Assembly (NCBI RefSeq): GCF_023554995.1
Contig: NZ_JAMJPK010000001.1
Location: 62,001-126,000, forward strand
Reading direction: 5' to 3'
Length of the DNA: 64,000 nt
Source: Halomonas gemina
Lineage (GTDB): Bacteria > Pseudomonadota > Gammaproteobacteria > Pseudomonadales > Halomonadaceae
The notes beneath the pieces were generated by a model. That model was not told the DNA's origin, searched no databases, and saw only the letters and a program-made list of their open reading frames with translations. Positions 1-7,988 of this stretch are shown piece after piece. Both the position numbers and the translations under genes were made by a program. Numbering within the stretch: position 1 is the first letter of the stretch; each line of letters opens with the position of its first letter.

Positions 1-545
1 ATGGTGGCATTGGTCTGGCCGACCAGGCGAGCCGCCTCCACGTACTCGCGGTGTCGCAGCGACATGAATTCGGCGCGCACCAGGCGGGCCACCGGTGGCC
101 AGCTGACGATGGCGATAGCCAGCACGATCGAGGTGATGCTGGGTTGCATGATCGCCACCAGCACGATGGCCAGGGCGAAGTTGGGGATGGTCTGGAAGAA
201 CTCGGTGAAGCGCATCAGGGCGTCGTCGACGAGGCCGCCGTAGTAGCCGGCGATGGCGCCCAGCGGCACGCCGATGGCCAGGGCCACGGTGGTCGAGACC
301 AGGCCGATCAGCAGCGAGACCCAGGCGCCGTGCATCAGGCCGGCCGCGACGTTGCGCCCCATGGTATCGGTCCCGAGCGGGAAGCCCTCCGTCTCGAGTG
401 GCGGCAGGAAGGGGCGCTGGACCATGCGCCACGGCGATTCGGGAAACAGCAACGGGGCCAGGATGGCCATCAGGATGATCGCCAGCAGGATGATCAGGCC
501 TACCAGGGCACCGCGGTTCTGGGCGAAGCGAGCGAAGAAGTTCAT
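1..545 (-). CDS. Peptide-type ABC transporter permease, DppC-like (3' part cut by window edge)
   Basis: Inner-membrane permease of a peptide/nickel-type (family 5) ABC importer; it pairs with the neighbouring DppB-like subunit. The start is an ATG at 545 behind a strong AAGGAGG, overlapping the upstream gene stop by 4 bases (ATGA), which indicates translational coupling. Visible are an N-terminal membrane helix (about residues 14-34), the OppC-type motif GTDTMGRN and the cytoplasmic EAA loop (EYVEAARLVG) that contacts the ATPase. The reading frame runs off position 1, so the C-terminal helices and the expected ATPase genes are not seen. Substrate cannot be told from the permease; peptides are only the usual family assignment. 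Confidence 0.9.
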   Translation of the reverse strand, partial: MNFFARFAQNRGALVGLIILLAIILMAILAPLLFPESPWRMVQRPFLPPLETEGFPLGTDTMGRNVAAGLMHGAWVSLLIGLVSTTVALAIGVPLGAIAGYYGGLVDDALMRFTEFFQTIPNFALAIVLVAIMQPSITSIVLAIAIVSWPPVARLVRAEFMSLRHREYVEAARLVGQTNAT

Positions 546-1519
546 GACGCCTCCTTGATGCGCGGGTCGGCCAGGCGGTAGACGAGGTCGGTGATGATGT
601 TGAAGACGATCACCAGGGCCGCGGAGAAGAAGAAGATGCCCAGCAGCAGGTTGTAGTCACGTTGTTGCAGGGCCTCGAACATCAGCCTCCCTATACCCGG
701 CCAGGCAAAGACCGTCTCGGTGAGGATGGCCCCGCCAACCATCTGGCCCGCCTGCAGGCCGGCCAGGGTGATGATCGGCAGCAGGGCGTTGCGCAGGATA
801 TGGCGTCGCTGGATGACGCTGTTCTTGAGGCCCTTGGCGCGTGCCGTCTTGACGAAGTCCTGCTGGGCGGCCTCGAGCATCGAGGCACGCGTCATGCGGG
901 TATAGATGGCCATGAAGAACAGCGCGAGCGTGGTGGCCGGCAGGATCAGGTGCTTGCCGACGTCCAGGGCGAAGGCGAACCCCTCCAGGCCGGCGCCGAC
1001 TGTGTACATGCCATAGGCCGGTAGCCAGTCGAGATAGACCGAGAACAGCACCACGGCCATCAGCGCGACCCAGAACAGCGGGGTCGCGTAGAAGACCAGC
1101 GCCAGGGCCATGATGAGCGAGCCCGAGGGTTTCTTGACGCGCGCCGCGGCCAGCGAACCGGCGACGATGCCCAGCACCAGCGACAGCACGAAGGCGGTTC
1201 CGGTGAGCAGCAGGGTGGCCGGCAGACGGGCCAGGATCAGGTCGAGCACCGGCACCTGCTGCCGGTAGGAGAAGCCGAAATCGAGCATGGCCACCCCGGA
1301 GACATAGCGCCACAGTTGCACGTGGAGCGGCTGGTCGAGGCCGAAGCGCTCGGTCAGCTGGCGCAGGAACTCCGCATCGGTGGCCCCGGCCTCGCCGGCC
1401 AGGATGGCGGCCGGGTCGCCTGGCGCCATCTGGATGAGGAAGAAGTTGAAGATGATGATCATGAACAGCACGATCACGGCCTTGAACAGCCGTGACACGA
1501 TCAGTCTGGCATAGAGCAT
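542..1519 (-). CDS. Peptide-type ABC transporter permease, DppB-like
   Basis: 325-residue inner-membrane permease, the usual length for DppB/OppB. It starts with one membrane helix (about residues 10-32), has a periplasmic segment with the family motif GDPAAIL, then a five-helix core with the EAA loop DFVKTARAKGLKNSVIQ near residues 222-238. It follows the binding-protein gene after a 72-base gap that holds a hairpin, and overlaps the next permease by 4 bases, so the three form one operon. Subunit identity is secure; substrate is unknown. Confidence 0.93.
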   Translation of the reverse strand: MLYARLIVSRLFKAVIVLFMIIIFNFFLIQMAPGDPAAILAGEAGATDAEFLRQLTERFGLDQPLHVQLWRYVSGVAMLDFGFSYRQQVPVLDLILARLPATLLLTGTAFVLSLVLGIVAGSLAAARVKKPSGSLIMALALVFYATPLFWVALMAVVLFSVYLDWLPAYGMYTVGAGLEGFAFALDVGKHLILPATTLALFFMAIYTRMTRASMLEAAQQDFVKTARAKGLKNSVIQRRHILRNALLPIITLAGLQAGQMVGGAILTETVFAWPGIGRLMFEALQQRDYNLLLGIFFFSAALVIVFNIITDLVYRLADPRIKEAS

Positions 1520-1562
1520 GCCACTACCCCCTGGCGACGTGGGACGCTGTGGAACGGCACAA

Positions 1563-1583
1563 GGGCGGCCGCGAGGGCCGCCC
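1563..1583 (-). other. Intercistronic hairpin between binding protein and permease
   Basis: GGGCGGCC and GGCCGCCC flank a 5-base loop, directly after the stop of the binding-protein gene. There is no U-run, so it is more likely an mRNA-stabilising element that keeps the binding protein more abundant than the permeases (a common arrangement) than a full terminator. Confidence 0.6.
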
Positions 1584-1591
1584 CGCGTGGT

Positions 1592-3142
1592 TTACCTGTC
1601 GAGCCAGGCGTCCTTGAAGCCGTCATTGACGCCCACGCCCGAGGTCACCAGGTTCTTGACGTCGCAGCGATAGATGGTCGGGAAGCCGAGCTCCAGCAGC
1701 CAGCCCACCGGCACGTCCTCCTGGAGGATCTCCTGGACCTCGTGGTAGAGCGCCTCGCGCTCCTCATCCGGAAAGGCCGTCGCGGCCTGGTCGAACAGTT
1801 CGTCGACCCGCTCGTTCTCGTAGCCCTCGACGTTGTTCCAGGGCGATCCCTTCTCGATGTTGCTGGAGAGGTAGGTGCGCGAGATGCCCAGCGCCGGGTC
1901 GCCATATTGATAGAGGTAGGTGAAGGCGAGGTCATAGTCCCAGTCGCCGAGGCGCTGGTTCCAGCCGCCCACGTCGGTGGCCTCGGTGCGCACGTTGATG
2001 CCCACCTCCTTGAGGTTCTGCTGCACGGCCTCGGCCCAGCGTGTCCAGGTCTCGCCATAGGGCAGCGGCAGCAGGCGGACTTCCTCGCCGTCGTAACCCA
2101 TCTCGTCGAGCAGCTCGCGGGCGCGGTCGGGGTCGTGGTCGTAGGGTTCCAGGTCATCGTTCTGGAACCGGGCGTTGGAGCCGAAGGCCCCCAGGGGAAC
2201 CTGGCCCAGGCCATTCCACAGCACGTCGCGGGCAAACTCGCGGTCCATGGCGTACATCACCGCCTGCCGGAAGCGCTTGTCGGCCGTGGGCCCCTCGCGG
2301 TTGTTCATCCACAGCATGGCGAAGGGGCTGAAGTACTCGTGGCCCTGCTCGGTCACGCAGGTGTTGTCCAGTTCGGTGAGGCGCGGGATGTCGAAGTTCT
2401 CGACGGTGCCGTAGGGCAGCACGTCGACAGTGCCATTCTCGTAGGCGACCGCACGAGAGGCGCCATCGGGGATGATGTGCCAGTTGATGCCGTCGAGGTA
2501 GGGCAGGTCCTCCTCGTAGTAGTCCTCGTTCTTCACCAGCTGGATGACGGTGCCGCGGTCCCAGTTGTCGAACTTGAAGGGGCCGGTGCCGATGGGGTGG
2601 TTGTTGGCCTCGTTGTCGCGGAACTCGGTGCCCTCGTAGATGTGCTTGGGCACCATGGTGAAGGTCCCGGCCTCGAAGGAGATCAGGAAGGGGCCGAAGG
2701 GCTTCTCGAGAGTGAAGACCACGGTGTGGTCGTCGGTGGCTTCGATGGCTTCCACATGCTGCAGCACCGCACGGGCGCTGGGATTGAGCTCGCGGTGGAA
2801 GACATCGGCGGAAAACACCACGTCTTCGGCAGTGAAGGGCTCGCCGTCGTGCCAGGTGACGTCCTCGCGCAGGTGGAAGGTCCAGGTGCGACCGTCGTCG
2901 CTGACCTCCCAGGACTCTGCGAGCTGGGGCTGGGGCTCCAGGTCAGTGGTATAGCGCAGCAGGCCTTCATAGATGTTGCCGGCGACCGTGCGGGTCGGGG
3001 CGTTCTGGATCATGCCCAGCACCAGGCCGGGCGGTTCGGGCTGGATGATGGTGTCGATGGTTCCGCCGGCCTTGGGTTCCTCGGCGAAGGCCGAAGAGGC
3101 GGTGAAGGCGGCGGCAATGGCGATGGCCAGTGGTGTCTTCAT
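1592..3142 (-). CDS. ABC transporter substrate-binding protein, family 5 (DppA/OppA type)
   Basis: Periplasmic binding protein of 516 residues, normal length for the family. Residues 1-20 form a clear signal peptide ending ASSAFA before EEPKAGG. The body has SBP_bac_5 hallmarks: a YEGLLRYT segment near residue 60, a WTFHLREDVTWHDGEPFTAEDVVFS-type stretch near residues 85-110, and the acidic surface usual in halophiles and periplasmic proteins. First gene of the leftward ABC operon, divergent from the GntR-family gene at 3307, which is a plausible regulator of it. Ligand unknown: peptides, opines or other amines are all bound by this family. Confidence 0.93.
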   Translation of the reverse strand: MKTPLAIAIAAAFTASSAFAEEPKAGGTIDTIIQPEPPGLVLGMIQNAPTRTVAGNIYEGLLRYTTDLEPQPQLAESWEVSDDGRTWTFHLREDVTWHDGEPFTAEDVVFSADVFHRELNPSARAVLQHVEAIEATDDHTVVFTLEKPFGPFLISFEAGTFTMVPKHIYEGTEFRDNEANNHPIGTGPFKFDNWDRGTVIQLVKNEDYYEEDLPYLDGINWHIIPDGASRAVAYENGTVDVLPYGTVENFDIPRLTELDNTCVTEQGHEYFSPFAMLWMNNREGPTADKRFRQAVMYAMDREFARDVLWNGLGQVPLGAFGSNARFQNDDLEPYDHDPDRARELLDEMGYDGEEVRLLPLPYGETWTRWAEAVQQNLKEVGINVRTEATDVGGWNQRLGDWDYDLAFTYLYQYGDPALGISRTYLSSNIEKGSPWNNVEGYENERVDELFDQAATAFPDEEREALYHEVQEILQEDVPVGWLLELGFPTIYRCDVKNLVTSGVGVNDGFKDAWLDR

Positions 3143-3218
3143 GATGCTGTCCCTGTTGTGGCGATTGTTGTTGGCAAGTGGGCAGTCACCTGAATGAAGC
3201 TAGCAGGCGCCAATCAAG

Positions 3219-3270
3219 CTGTCGACAGTCGTCAATCGACGGTCGACAAACGATGCCCCTTGGCCATACT
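3219..3270 (+). promoter_or_regulatory. Divergent operator cluster with a promoter for the GntR-family gene
   Basis: The divergent region holds overlapping GTCGAC dyads: CTGTCGACAG at 3219-3228, GTCG-TCAAT-CGAC at 3228-3240 and GTCGAC at 3242-3247. A promoter-like pair, TCGACA (3243-3248), 16 bases, CATACT (3265-3270), overlaps the last dyad and points at the regulator gene, so the regulator may control itself and the ABC operon. Binding by this particular protein is inference. Confidence 0.5.
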
Positions 3271-3306
3271 GGATAGGAAAGCCATCCCGACACGAGTCCC
3301 AACCGC

Positions 3307-3993
3307 ATGCCGGCATCATCCGTCGCCACACCTTCCGCGTTCATCCAGCAGCGAAACCTGGTGGAACAGGTGGCCGACTACCTGACCCAGGCCATCATCG
3401 AACAGCGCTTCGCCCCCGGCGAACGGTTGTCGGAGGTGCAACTGGCCCGTGACCTGGGGGTGAGTCGCGCGCCGGTTCGCGAGGCAGCGCGTCTGTTGGA
3501 GAGCCGCGGCCTGCTGGTCTCCCAGCCACGGCGGGGCTTCTTCGTGCGGGCCCTGGATGCCGGTGAGCTCGCTGACATCTTCGACCTGCGACTCTGCCTG
3601 GAACGCCATGCCATGGAGCGGCTCGCCGGGGCCTGCCTGCCCGAGACCCTGGCCGCCCTGCGTCGCCAGGTCGAGATCCTGTGTGAGGCGTCGGGCAGCG
3701 GTGACGAGAGCCGGCGGATCGAGGAGGACCTGGCCTTCCATCGCCTGCTGATCGCCTCGGCGGGAAACCGTCGCCTGCTCAGGACCTTCGATGATCTGGC
3801 CCACGAGCTACGGCTGTGCATTACCTTGATCACCAAGACCCACGAGGCGCCGGAGTCCATCGCCGAGAGCCACCACCTGCTGCTCGACGCGCTGGCCAGC
3901 GGCGAGGGGCCACGCTGTCGCGAGGCCATCGATTACCACATCGGCGTGGCACGGGATTACGTGGTCCGGGGCATCGACGGGGCTCGCGAGTGA
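3307..3993 (+). CDS. GntR-family regulator with FCD ligand domain (FadR subfamily)
   Basis: 228 residues. A winged helix-turn-helix lies at about residues 17-80, with the subfamily signature GERLSEVQLARDLGVSRAPV followed by REAARLLESRGLL. The FCD all-helical ligand domain follows (about 90-215) with conserved DLRLCLERHAMERLA and a DLAFHRLLIASAGNRRLL stretch that carries metal/ligand residues. It lies between the leftward ABC operon and the rightward AraC/TRAP genes and could control either side. The ATG at 3307 has no convincing Shine-Dalgarno, but it fits the domain start. FCD regulators usually sense carboxylic acids; the effector here is unknown. Confidence 0.88.
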   Translation: MPASSVATPSAFIQQRNLVEQVADYLTQAIIEQRFAPGERLSEVQLARDLGVSRAPVREAARLLESRGLLVSQPRRGFFVRALDAGELADIFDLRLCLERHAMERLAGACLPETLAALRRQVEILCEASGSGDESRRIEEDLAFHRLLIASAGNRRLLRTFDDLAHELRLCITLITKTHEAPESIAESHHLLLDALASGEGPRCREAIDYHIGVARDYVVRGIDGARE

Positions 3994-4072
3994 GCGACCG
4001 GCCGTGGCTTCCCGACTTGCTTTCCCCCCTGCGCCACGCCATGTTGACGCTGTCGATGGCGACTGTAAGGCG

Positions 4073-4927
4073 ATGTTACCGATGACCTTCCTCGATCTCC
4101 GTGCCGCCACCCTGGGCCAGGCGCACGTGGCCCATGCCCATGACCACCACCAGCTCATCCTTGCCACCTGCGGCGCCACCGAGCTTGCCATCGAGGGACG
4201 GGGGGATCGTATCACCGGCAGCCGGGGCTGCCTGATTCCCTGTGGCCGCCACCACGACTATCGGGGCGATGGCCGCAACCGCACCTTCGTGCTCGATATT
4301 CCTGCCAAGAGCCTTCCGGCCCTTCGCGATGGCGAAGCCATCGGGCGACTGTTCGAGCGGCCGCGCTTCTTCGCGGTGCCGCCGCGCCTCAACCGCCTGG
4401 CGGCCAGCCTGATGCAGCAGCTGGAATATTGTCCGGCACTGCACAGCGAGATCGCCGCACTGCTGCTGCGGGCCCTCTATCTGCACCTCGAGGCCGAGCC
4501 ACTGCCGGCGGATGTCGGCGCGCCCGCCGTCCGGGGCTTCAGCGAGCGCCTCGACCTGGCGCGCCTGGACGCCTGGATCGACCGTCATCTCGCCGACGAG
4601 ATCCGTGTCGAGCAGCTGGCCGCGCTCTGTGCCTTGAGCGCGGGGCATTTCCATGCCTGTTTCCGGGAGCTGACCGGCATGACGCCACTCGCCTATGTCC
4701 AGCGTCGGCGCCTGGATCATGCCCGTACCCTGGTCACGCACAGCGGCCTGAGCCTCGGCCATATCGCCACCCTGGTGGGCTTTCGCGACCAGGGCAGCTT
4801 CTCCCGCGCCTACCGCCGACGCTTCGCCGTCTCGCCCTCCCGGGCGCGCCGTGAGGACCGGGCTTTCCCGAGTCCCGGGCAAGAGCATCGCAGTTCCGGG
4901 CAAGCAGGCGGGCCAGAGTCGACCTAG
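4073..4927 (+). CDS. AraC-family transcriptional regulator
   Basis: About 284 residues from ATG 4073; an ATG at 4082 (MTFLDLRAA) is equally plausible, and a longer frame reaches 4004. The N-terminal half looks like an AraC-type cupin sensor, rich in His (AHDHHQLILAT). The C-terminal hundred residues hold the two helix-turn-helix motifs (IRVEQLAALCALSAGHFHA, then LGHIATLVGFRDQGSFSRAY). It ends 84 bases before the TRAP operon on the same strand. A -10 element without a good -35 and a dyad lie in that gap, which suits an activator acting on the TRAP/deacetylase operon. That target is inference. Confidence 0.88.
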   Translation: MLPMTFLDLRAATLGQAHVAHAHDHHQLILATCGATELAIEGRGDRITGSRGCLIPCGRHHDYRGDGRNRTFVLDIPAKSLPALRDGEAIGRLFERPRFFAVPPRLNRLAASLMQQLEYCPALHSEIAALLLRALYLHLEAEPLPADVGAPAVRGFSERLDLARLDAWIDRHLADEIRVEQLAALCALSAGHFHACFRELTGMTPLAYVQRRRLDHARTLVTHSGLSLGHIATLVGFRDQGSFSRAYRRRFAVSPSRARREDRAFPSPGQEHRSSGQAGGPEST

Positions 4928-4938
4928 TCTGAAGGTCA

Positions 4939-4987
4939 GCTGTCTCGTTGTGTCCCTGCAGGGAGGGCGAGACAGGGCCACTACAAT
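4939..4987 (+). promoter_or_regulatory. Nested dyad and -10 element upstream of TRAP operon
   Basis: CTGTCTCG (4940-4947) and CGAGACAG (4968-4975) form an inverted repeat enclosing the perfect palindrome TCCCTGCAGGGA (4953-4964). TACAAT at 4982-4987 is a good -10, but the -35 position carries no TTGACA-like hexamer. This is the layout expected for activator-dependent initiation about 17 bases before the start codon. The dyad could also serve as an operator or as the terminator of the AraC gene. Confidence 0.45.
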
Positions 4988-5010
4988 GACAAGACGACGC
5001 GAGGTTGACC

Positions 5011-6084
5011 ATGAAAGCGAAGACTCTCCCCGGCGCCCTGGCACTGGCTGCGCTCCCCCTGGCCATCGCCAGCACCCAAGTGCAGGCCCAATCCATGGAA
5101 ATGGCCATCTCCACCATCCTCCCGGAGAACATGAGCAACAACGAGGTCTACCCGGCGCTGGTGCACTTCAAGAACCTGGTCGAGACCCGGACCGATGGCG
5201 AGATCACCGTGTCGATCTTCGGCAACAGTCAGCTGGGGTCCGAGGTGGAGACCGCCTCCGAGGTCCAGGGTGGCCGTACCCTGCAGTCCACGATCATCAC
5301 CACCGGGGCCATGTCGTCCTTCTATGACGACTACCAGCTGATGACCGCGCCTTTCATCTTCGACAACTGGCGCCAGGCCTGGACCTTCTTCGACAGCGAG
5401 TGGTTCGCCGACTTCATGTCGGGGACCATCGAGGAAGCCAACATGCGCTATCTCGGTACCTTCGATGATGGCGGCGGCTTCGTGGCTTTCACCAACAACA
5501 AGCGCCCGATCAAGACCGTGGAGGACCTCGAGGGGCTCAATATCCGCACCGAGGAAAACCCGGGACACGTCGCCATCATGAAGTCGCTTGGCGCTTCGGC
5601 GACGCCGCTGCCCTGGGGCGAGGTGATCACCGCCCTGGAGACGGGCCTCGCCGATGGGCAGTTCAACGCCCCGGTGCTCAATGTCACCTATAATTTCGAC
5701 GAGGTGACGGACTACACCACGCTCACCGGTCACGTCTACAACAGTGCGGCCTGGCTGGTCAGCGAGGATTGGTTCCAGAGCCTGACCGAGGCCCAGCAGG
5801 AGGCCATTGTCACCTCCGCCCGTGAGGCTGTTGCCATCGGCCATGGCATGTCCGGTGCGCTGGCAACGGCCAGTTGGGAGGAGTCCTGCGAGCGCTTCGA
5901 GGAGTGCTACATCATGCCTCCCGAGGAGCGGGCGCGCATGGCGGAGATCGCCACCCCGGCGTGGAAGGATTGGATCGTCAATGACTTCGGTATCGACGAG
6001 GAGAAGGTCGATGCCTTCCTCGAAGAGGTGGCCCGTGTCGGTGAGGAGGTGAGCGAATCCGACGTGGCCGTCTATGGCCGCTGA
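5011..6084 (+). CDS. TRAP transporter substrate-binding protein, DctP family
   Basis: Periplasmic binding protein of a tripartite ATP-independent importer, 357 residues. The ATG at 5011 lies 6 bases after GAGG; an in-frame TTG at 5005 has no suitable site. The signal peptide (MKAKTLPGALALAALPLAIA) ends near VQA/QSM. Residues 130-200 contain the DctP core with GLNIRTEENPGHVAIMKSLG, holding the conserved Arg that binds carboxylate ligands, and ATPLPWGEVITALETGLADG. It is the first gene of a rightward operon with both TRAP membrane subunits, two deacetylase-fold enzymes and amino-acid-type enzymes, so the ligand may be an N-acetylated amino compound (inference). Confidence 0.92.
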   Translation: MKAKTLPGALALAALPLAIASTQVQAQSMEMAISTILPENMSNNEVYPALVHFKNLVETRTDGEITVSIFGNSQLGSEVETASEVQGGRTLQSTIITTGAMSSFYDDYQLMTAPFIFDNWRQAWTFFDSEWFADFMSGTIEEANMRYLGTFDDGGGFVAFTNNKRPIKTVEDLEGLNIRTEENPGHVAIMKSLGASATPLPWGEVITALETGLADGQFNAPVLNVTYNFDEVTDYTTLTGHVYNSAAWLVSEDWFQSLTEAQQEAIVTSAREAVAIGHGMSGALATASWEESCERFEECYIMPPEERARMAEIATPAWKDWIVNDFGIDEEKVDAFLEEVARVGEEVSESDVAVYGR

Positions 6085-6104
6085 TCCGCAACCCTGATCC
6101 GCCC

Positions 6105-6137
6105 CGTCGACCCGCCGGTCCCGCCGGCCGGTCGACG
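6105..6137 (+). other. Long hairpin between dctP and dctQ genes
   Basis: CGTCGACC (6105-6112) pairs with GGTCGACG (6130-6137), and an inner GCCGG/CCGGC extends the stem. It has no U-run. As in other binding-protein-first operons, it probably protects the upstream message and lowers expression of the membrane subunits. Confidence 0.6.
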
Positions 6138-6156
6138 CTGCCTGTGAGGTGACCCG

Positions 6157-6702
6157 ATGGATCGACTTCAGCCCCTGCGCCGCCTGAGTGACGTGGTCAA
6201 CCAGGTGGCGATCGTGACGTGTGTGGCCTGCGTGCTGATCATGCTGGGCATTTCCTTCACGGCCTTCCTCTACAAGCTGGCCACCGGCAGCACCCTGAGC
6301 TGGACCTACTCGCTGGCGCGGCTCTTCCTGCCCTGGATCGGCTTTCTCGCCATGACCATCTCGCTGCGCTATGGCGAGCATGTGGCCATGACGCTGCTGG
6401 TGCGCAGCCTGCCGCGCGTGCTGCTCAAGGTTGCGGCCGGGCTCTGTCTCGGCGTCATCGCGCTGTTTGCCCTGATGCTGGTCTGGTACGGCTGGGTCTT
6501 CTTCCAGGGGGCCTCCCAGGTCTACATGGTCTCCGACCAGATCCAGATCTCCGGCAAGTTCACCGCCATCGTGGTGCCGATCAGCGGGGTCATCATCCTG
6601 CTGCACCTGGTGCAGGGCTTCGACCTGCTCGAACACTTCATCGATGACGAGACCGTGATCGAGGAACTCATTGATGTCACTGATGGGGAGGAGCGCTCAT
6701 GA
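6157..6702 (+). CDS. TRAP transporter small permease, DctQ family
   Basis: 181-residue integral membrane protein with four predicted helices (about 20-42, 58-75, 93-117, 134-155), the standard DctQ architecture. It lies between the DctP and DctM genes and overlaps the latter by 4 bases. It forms the membrane complex with DctM for Na+-driven uptake of the ligand delivered by DctP. The C-terminal tail is acidic (DDETVIEELIDVTDGEE). Confidence 0.92.
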   Translation: MDRLQPLRRLSDVVNQVAIVTCVACVLIMLGISFTAFLYKLATGSTLSWTYSLARLFLPWIGFLAMTISLRYGEHVAMTLLVRSLPRVLLKVAAGLCLGVIALFALMLVWYGWVFFQGASQVYMVSDQIQISGKFTAIVVPISGVIILLHLVQGFDLLEHFIDDETVIEELIDVTDGEERS

Positions 6703-7976
6703 CCCCCGCGATCATCGTCTTCGTCGTGCTTCTTCTGATCGGGGCCCCGGTGGCCGTGGTGATGGCCATGTCGGGGCTGGCCGGCGGCTTCGCCATGGGC
6801 GGCGAGCGCATGCTCGGCATCATCGCCGACCGCATGTTCTCCGGTGTCTCGGGGTTCCTGCTGATCGCCGTGCCCTACTTCATCTTCACCGCCGAGCTGA
6901 TGAACCAGGGCGGCCTGACCCAGAAGCTGATCGCCTTCAACAACGCCCTGTTCGGGCGGGTGCGCGGGGCGCTGTCCCACGTCAACGTCTCGGTGTCGGT
7001 ATTCTTCGCCGGCCTGACCGGGGCGGCGATCACCGACACCGTGGCGATCGGCAAGATCATGATCCCGGAGATGAAGCGGCAGGGCTATGACGCCGAGTAT
7101 GCCGCGGCGATCACCGCCTGCTCGTCGATCATCGGGCCGATCATCCCGCCCAGCGTGGTGATGGTGGTCTATGCGACCCTGCTGCGCGACATCTCGGTGA
7201 TCGACCTCTTCGCCGGGGGGATCATCCCCGGCCTGCTGATGGCCGTGGCGCTGCTCGCGGTGAGCTTCTTCCTGGCCTGGAGGCGGGGCTACCCCAAGCA
7301 GGCGCCCACGCCGCTCAAGGCGGCGGCCGTGGCCTTCCTGGTGGCGCTGCCGGCGATGATCGTGCCGCTGATCATCCTCGGCGGTATCCTCTCGGGGATG
7401 ACCACCATCACCGAGGCCTCGGGGTTTGCCGCCGTCTATGCCATCGCCATCGGGGTCGTCTTCTACCGCACCCTCACCTGGCGCAAGATCTGGCACGCGC
7501 TGGTGGTAACGGTGCGCTTCTCGGGGGTGGTGTTCTTCCTGCTGGCGACCTCGGCGGTGCTCGGCTGGTTCGTCACCCGCTCCGGCATCGCCCGGGAGGC
7601 GGCGGGCCTTATTACCACCTTCAGTGACTCGACCTTCCTTCAGCTGCTGCTGGTCTGCGCCCTGCTGATCCTGATCGGCACGGTCATGGACGTGCTGCCG
7701 GCGCTGGTGGTGGTGGCCCCGGTGCTGGTGCCGGCGATGATCCAACTGGGGGTGGACCCGCTGCACTTCGCCATCCTGATGATCGTGGTGCTCAACATCT
7801 CCAACGTCACTCCGCCGGTGGGGATGACGTTGATGACGGCGGCGAGGATCGCCAATGTGCCCTTCGAACGGGCGATCATCGCCTCGCTGCCATTCTATGT
7901 CGCCTTCATCGTGGTGATCCTGCTGCTGGTCATCTTCCCGTCGCTCTCCACCTGGATCCCCTCGCTGCTGGGCTAA
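6699..7976 (+). CDS. TRAP transporter large permease, DctM family
   Basis: 425 residues, the normal DctM length, hydrophobic throughout with about a dozen membrane segments. Family motifs include the GAAITDTVAIGKIMIPEM stretch, a PAGE-like IIGPIIPPSVVMVVYA and the C-terminal NVTPPVGMTLMTA. This is the transport channel of the system; coupling to Na+ is known for the family. The 4-base overlap with the DctQ gene and the 12-base gap to the deacetylase gene put transport and catabolism on one transcript. Confidence 0.94.
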   Translation: MTPAIIVFVVLLLIGAPVAVVMAMSGLAGGFAMGGERMLGIIADRMFSGVSGFLLIAVPYFIFTAELMNQGGLTQKLIAFNNALFGRVRGALSHVNVSVSVFFAGLTGAAITDTVAIGKIMIPEMKRQGYDAEYAAAITACSSIIGPIIPPSVVMVVYATLLRDISVIDLFAGGIIPGLLMAVALLAVSFFLAWRRGYPKQAPTPLKAAAVAFLVALPAMIVPLIILGGILSGMTTITEASGFAAVYAIAIGVVFYRTLTWRKIWHALVVTVRFSGVVFFLLATSAVLGWFVTRSGIAREAAGLITTFSDSTFLQLLLVCALLILIGTVMDVLPALVVVAPVLVPAMIQLGVDPLHFAILMIVVLNISNVTPPVGMTLMTAARIANVPFERAIIASLPFYVAFIVVILLLVIFPSLSTWIPSLLG

Positions 7977-7988
7977 GGAACCTCCCTC

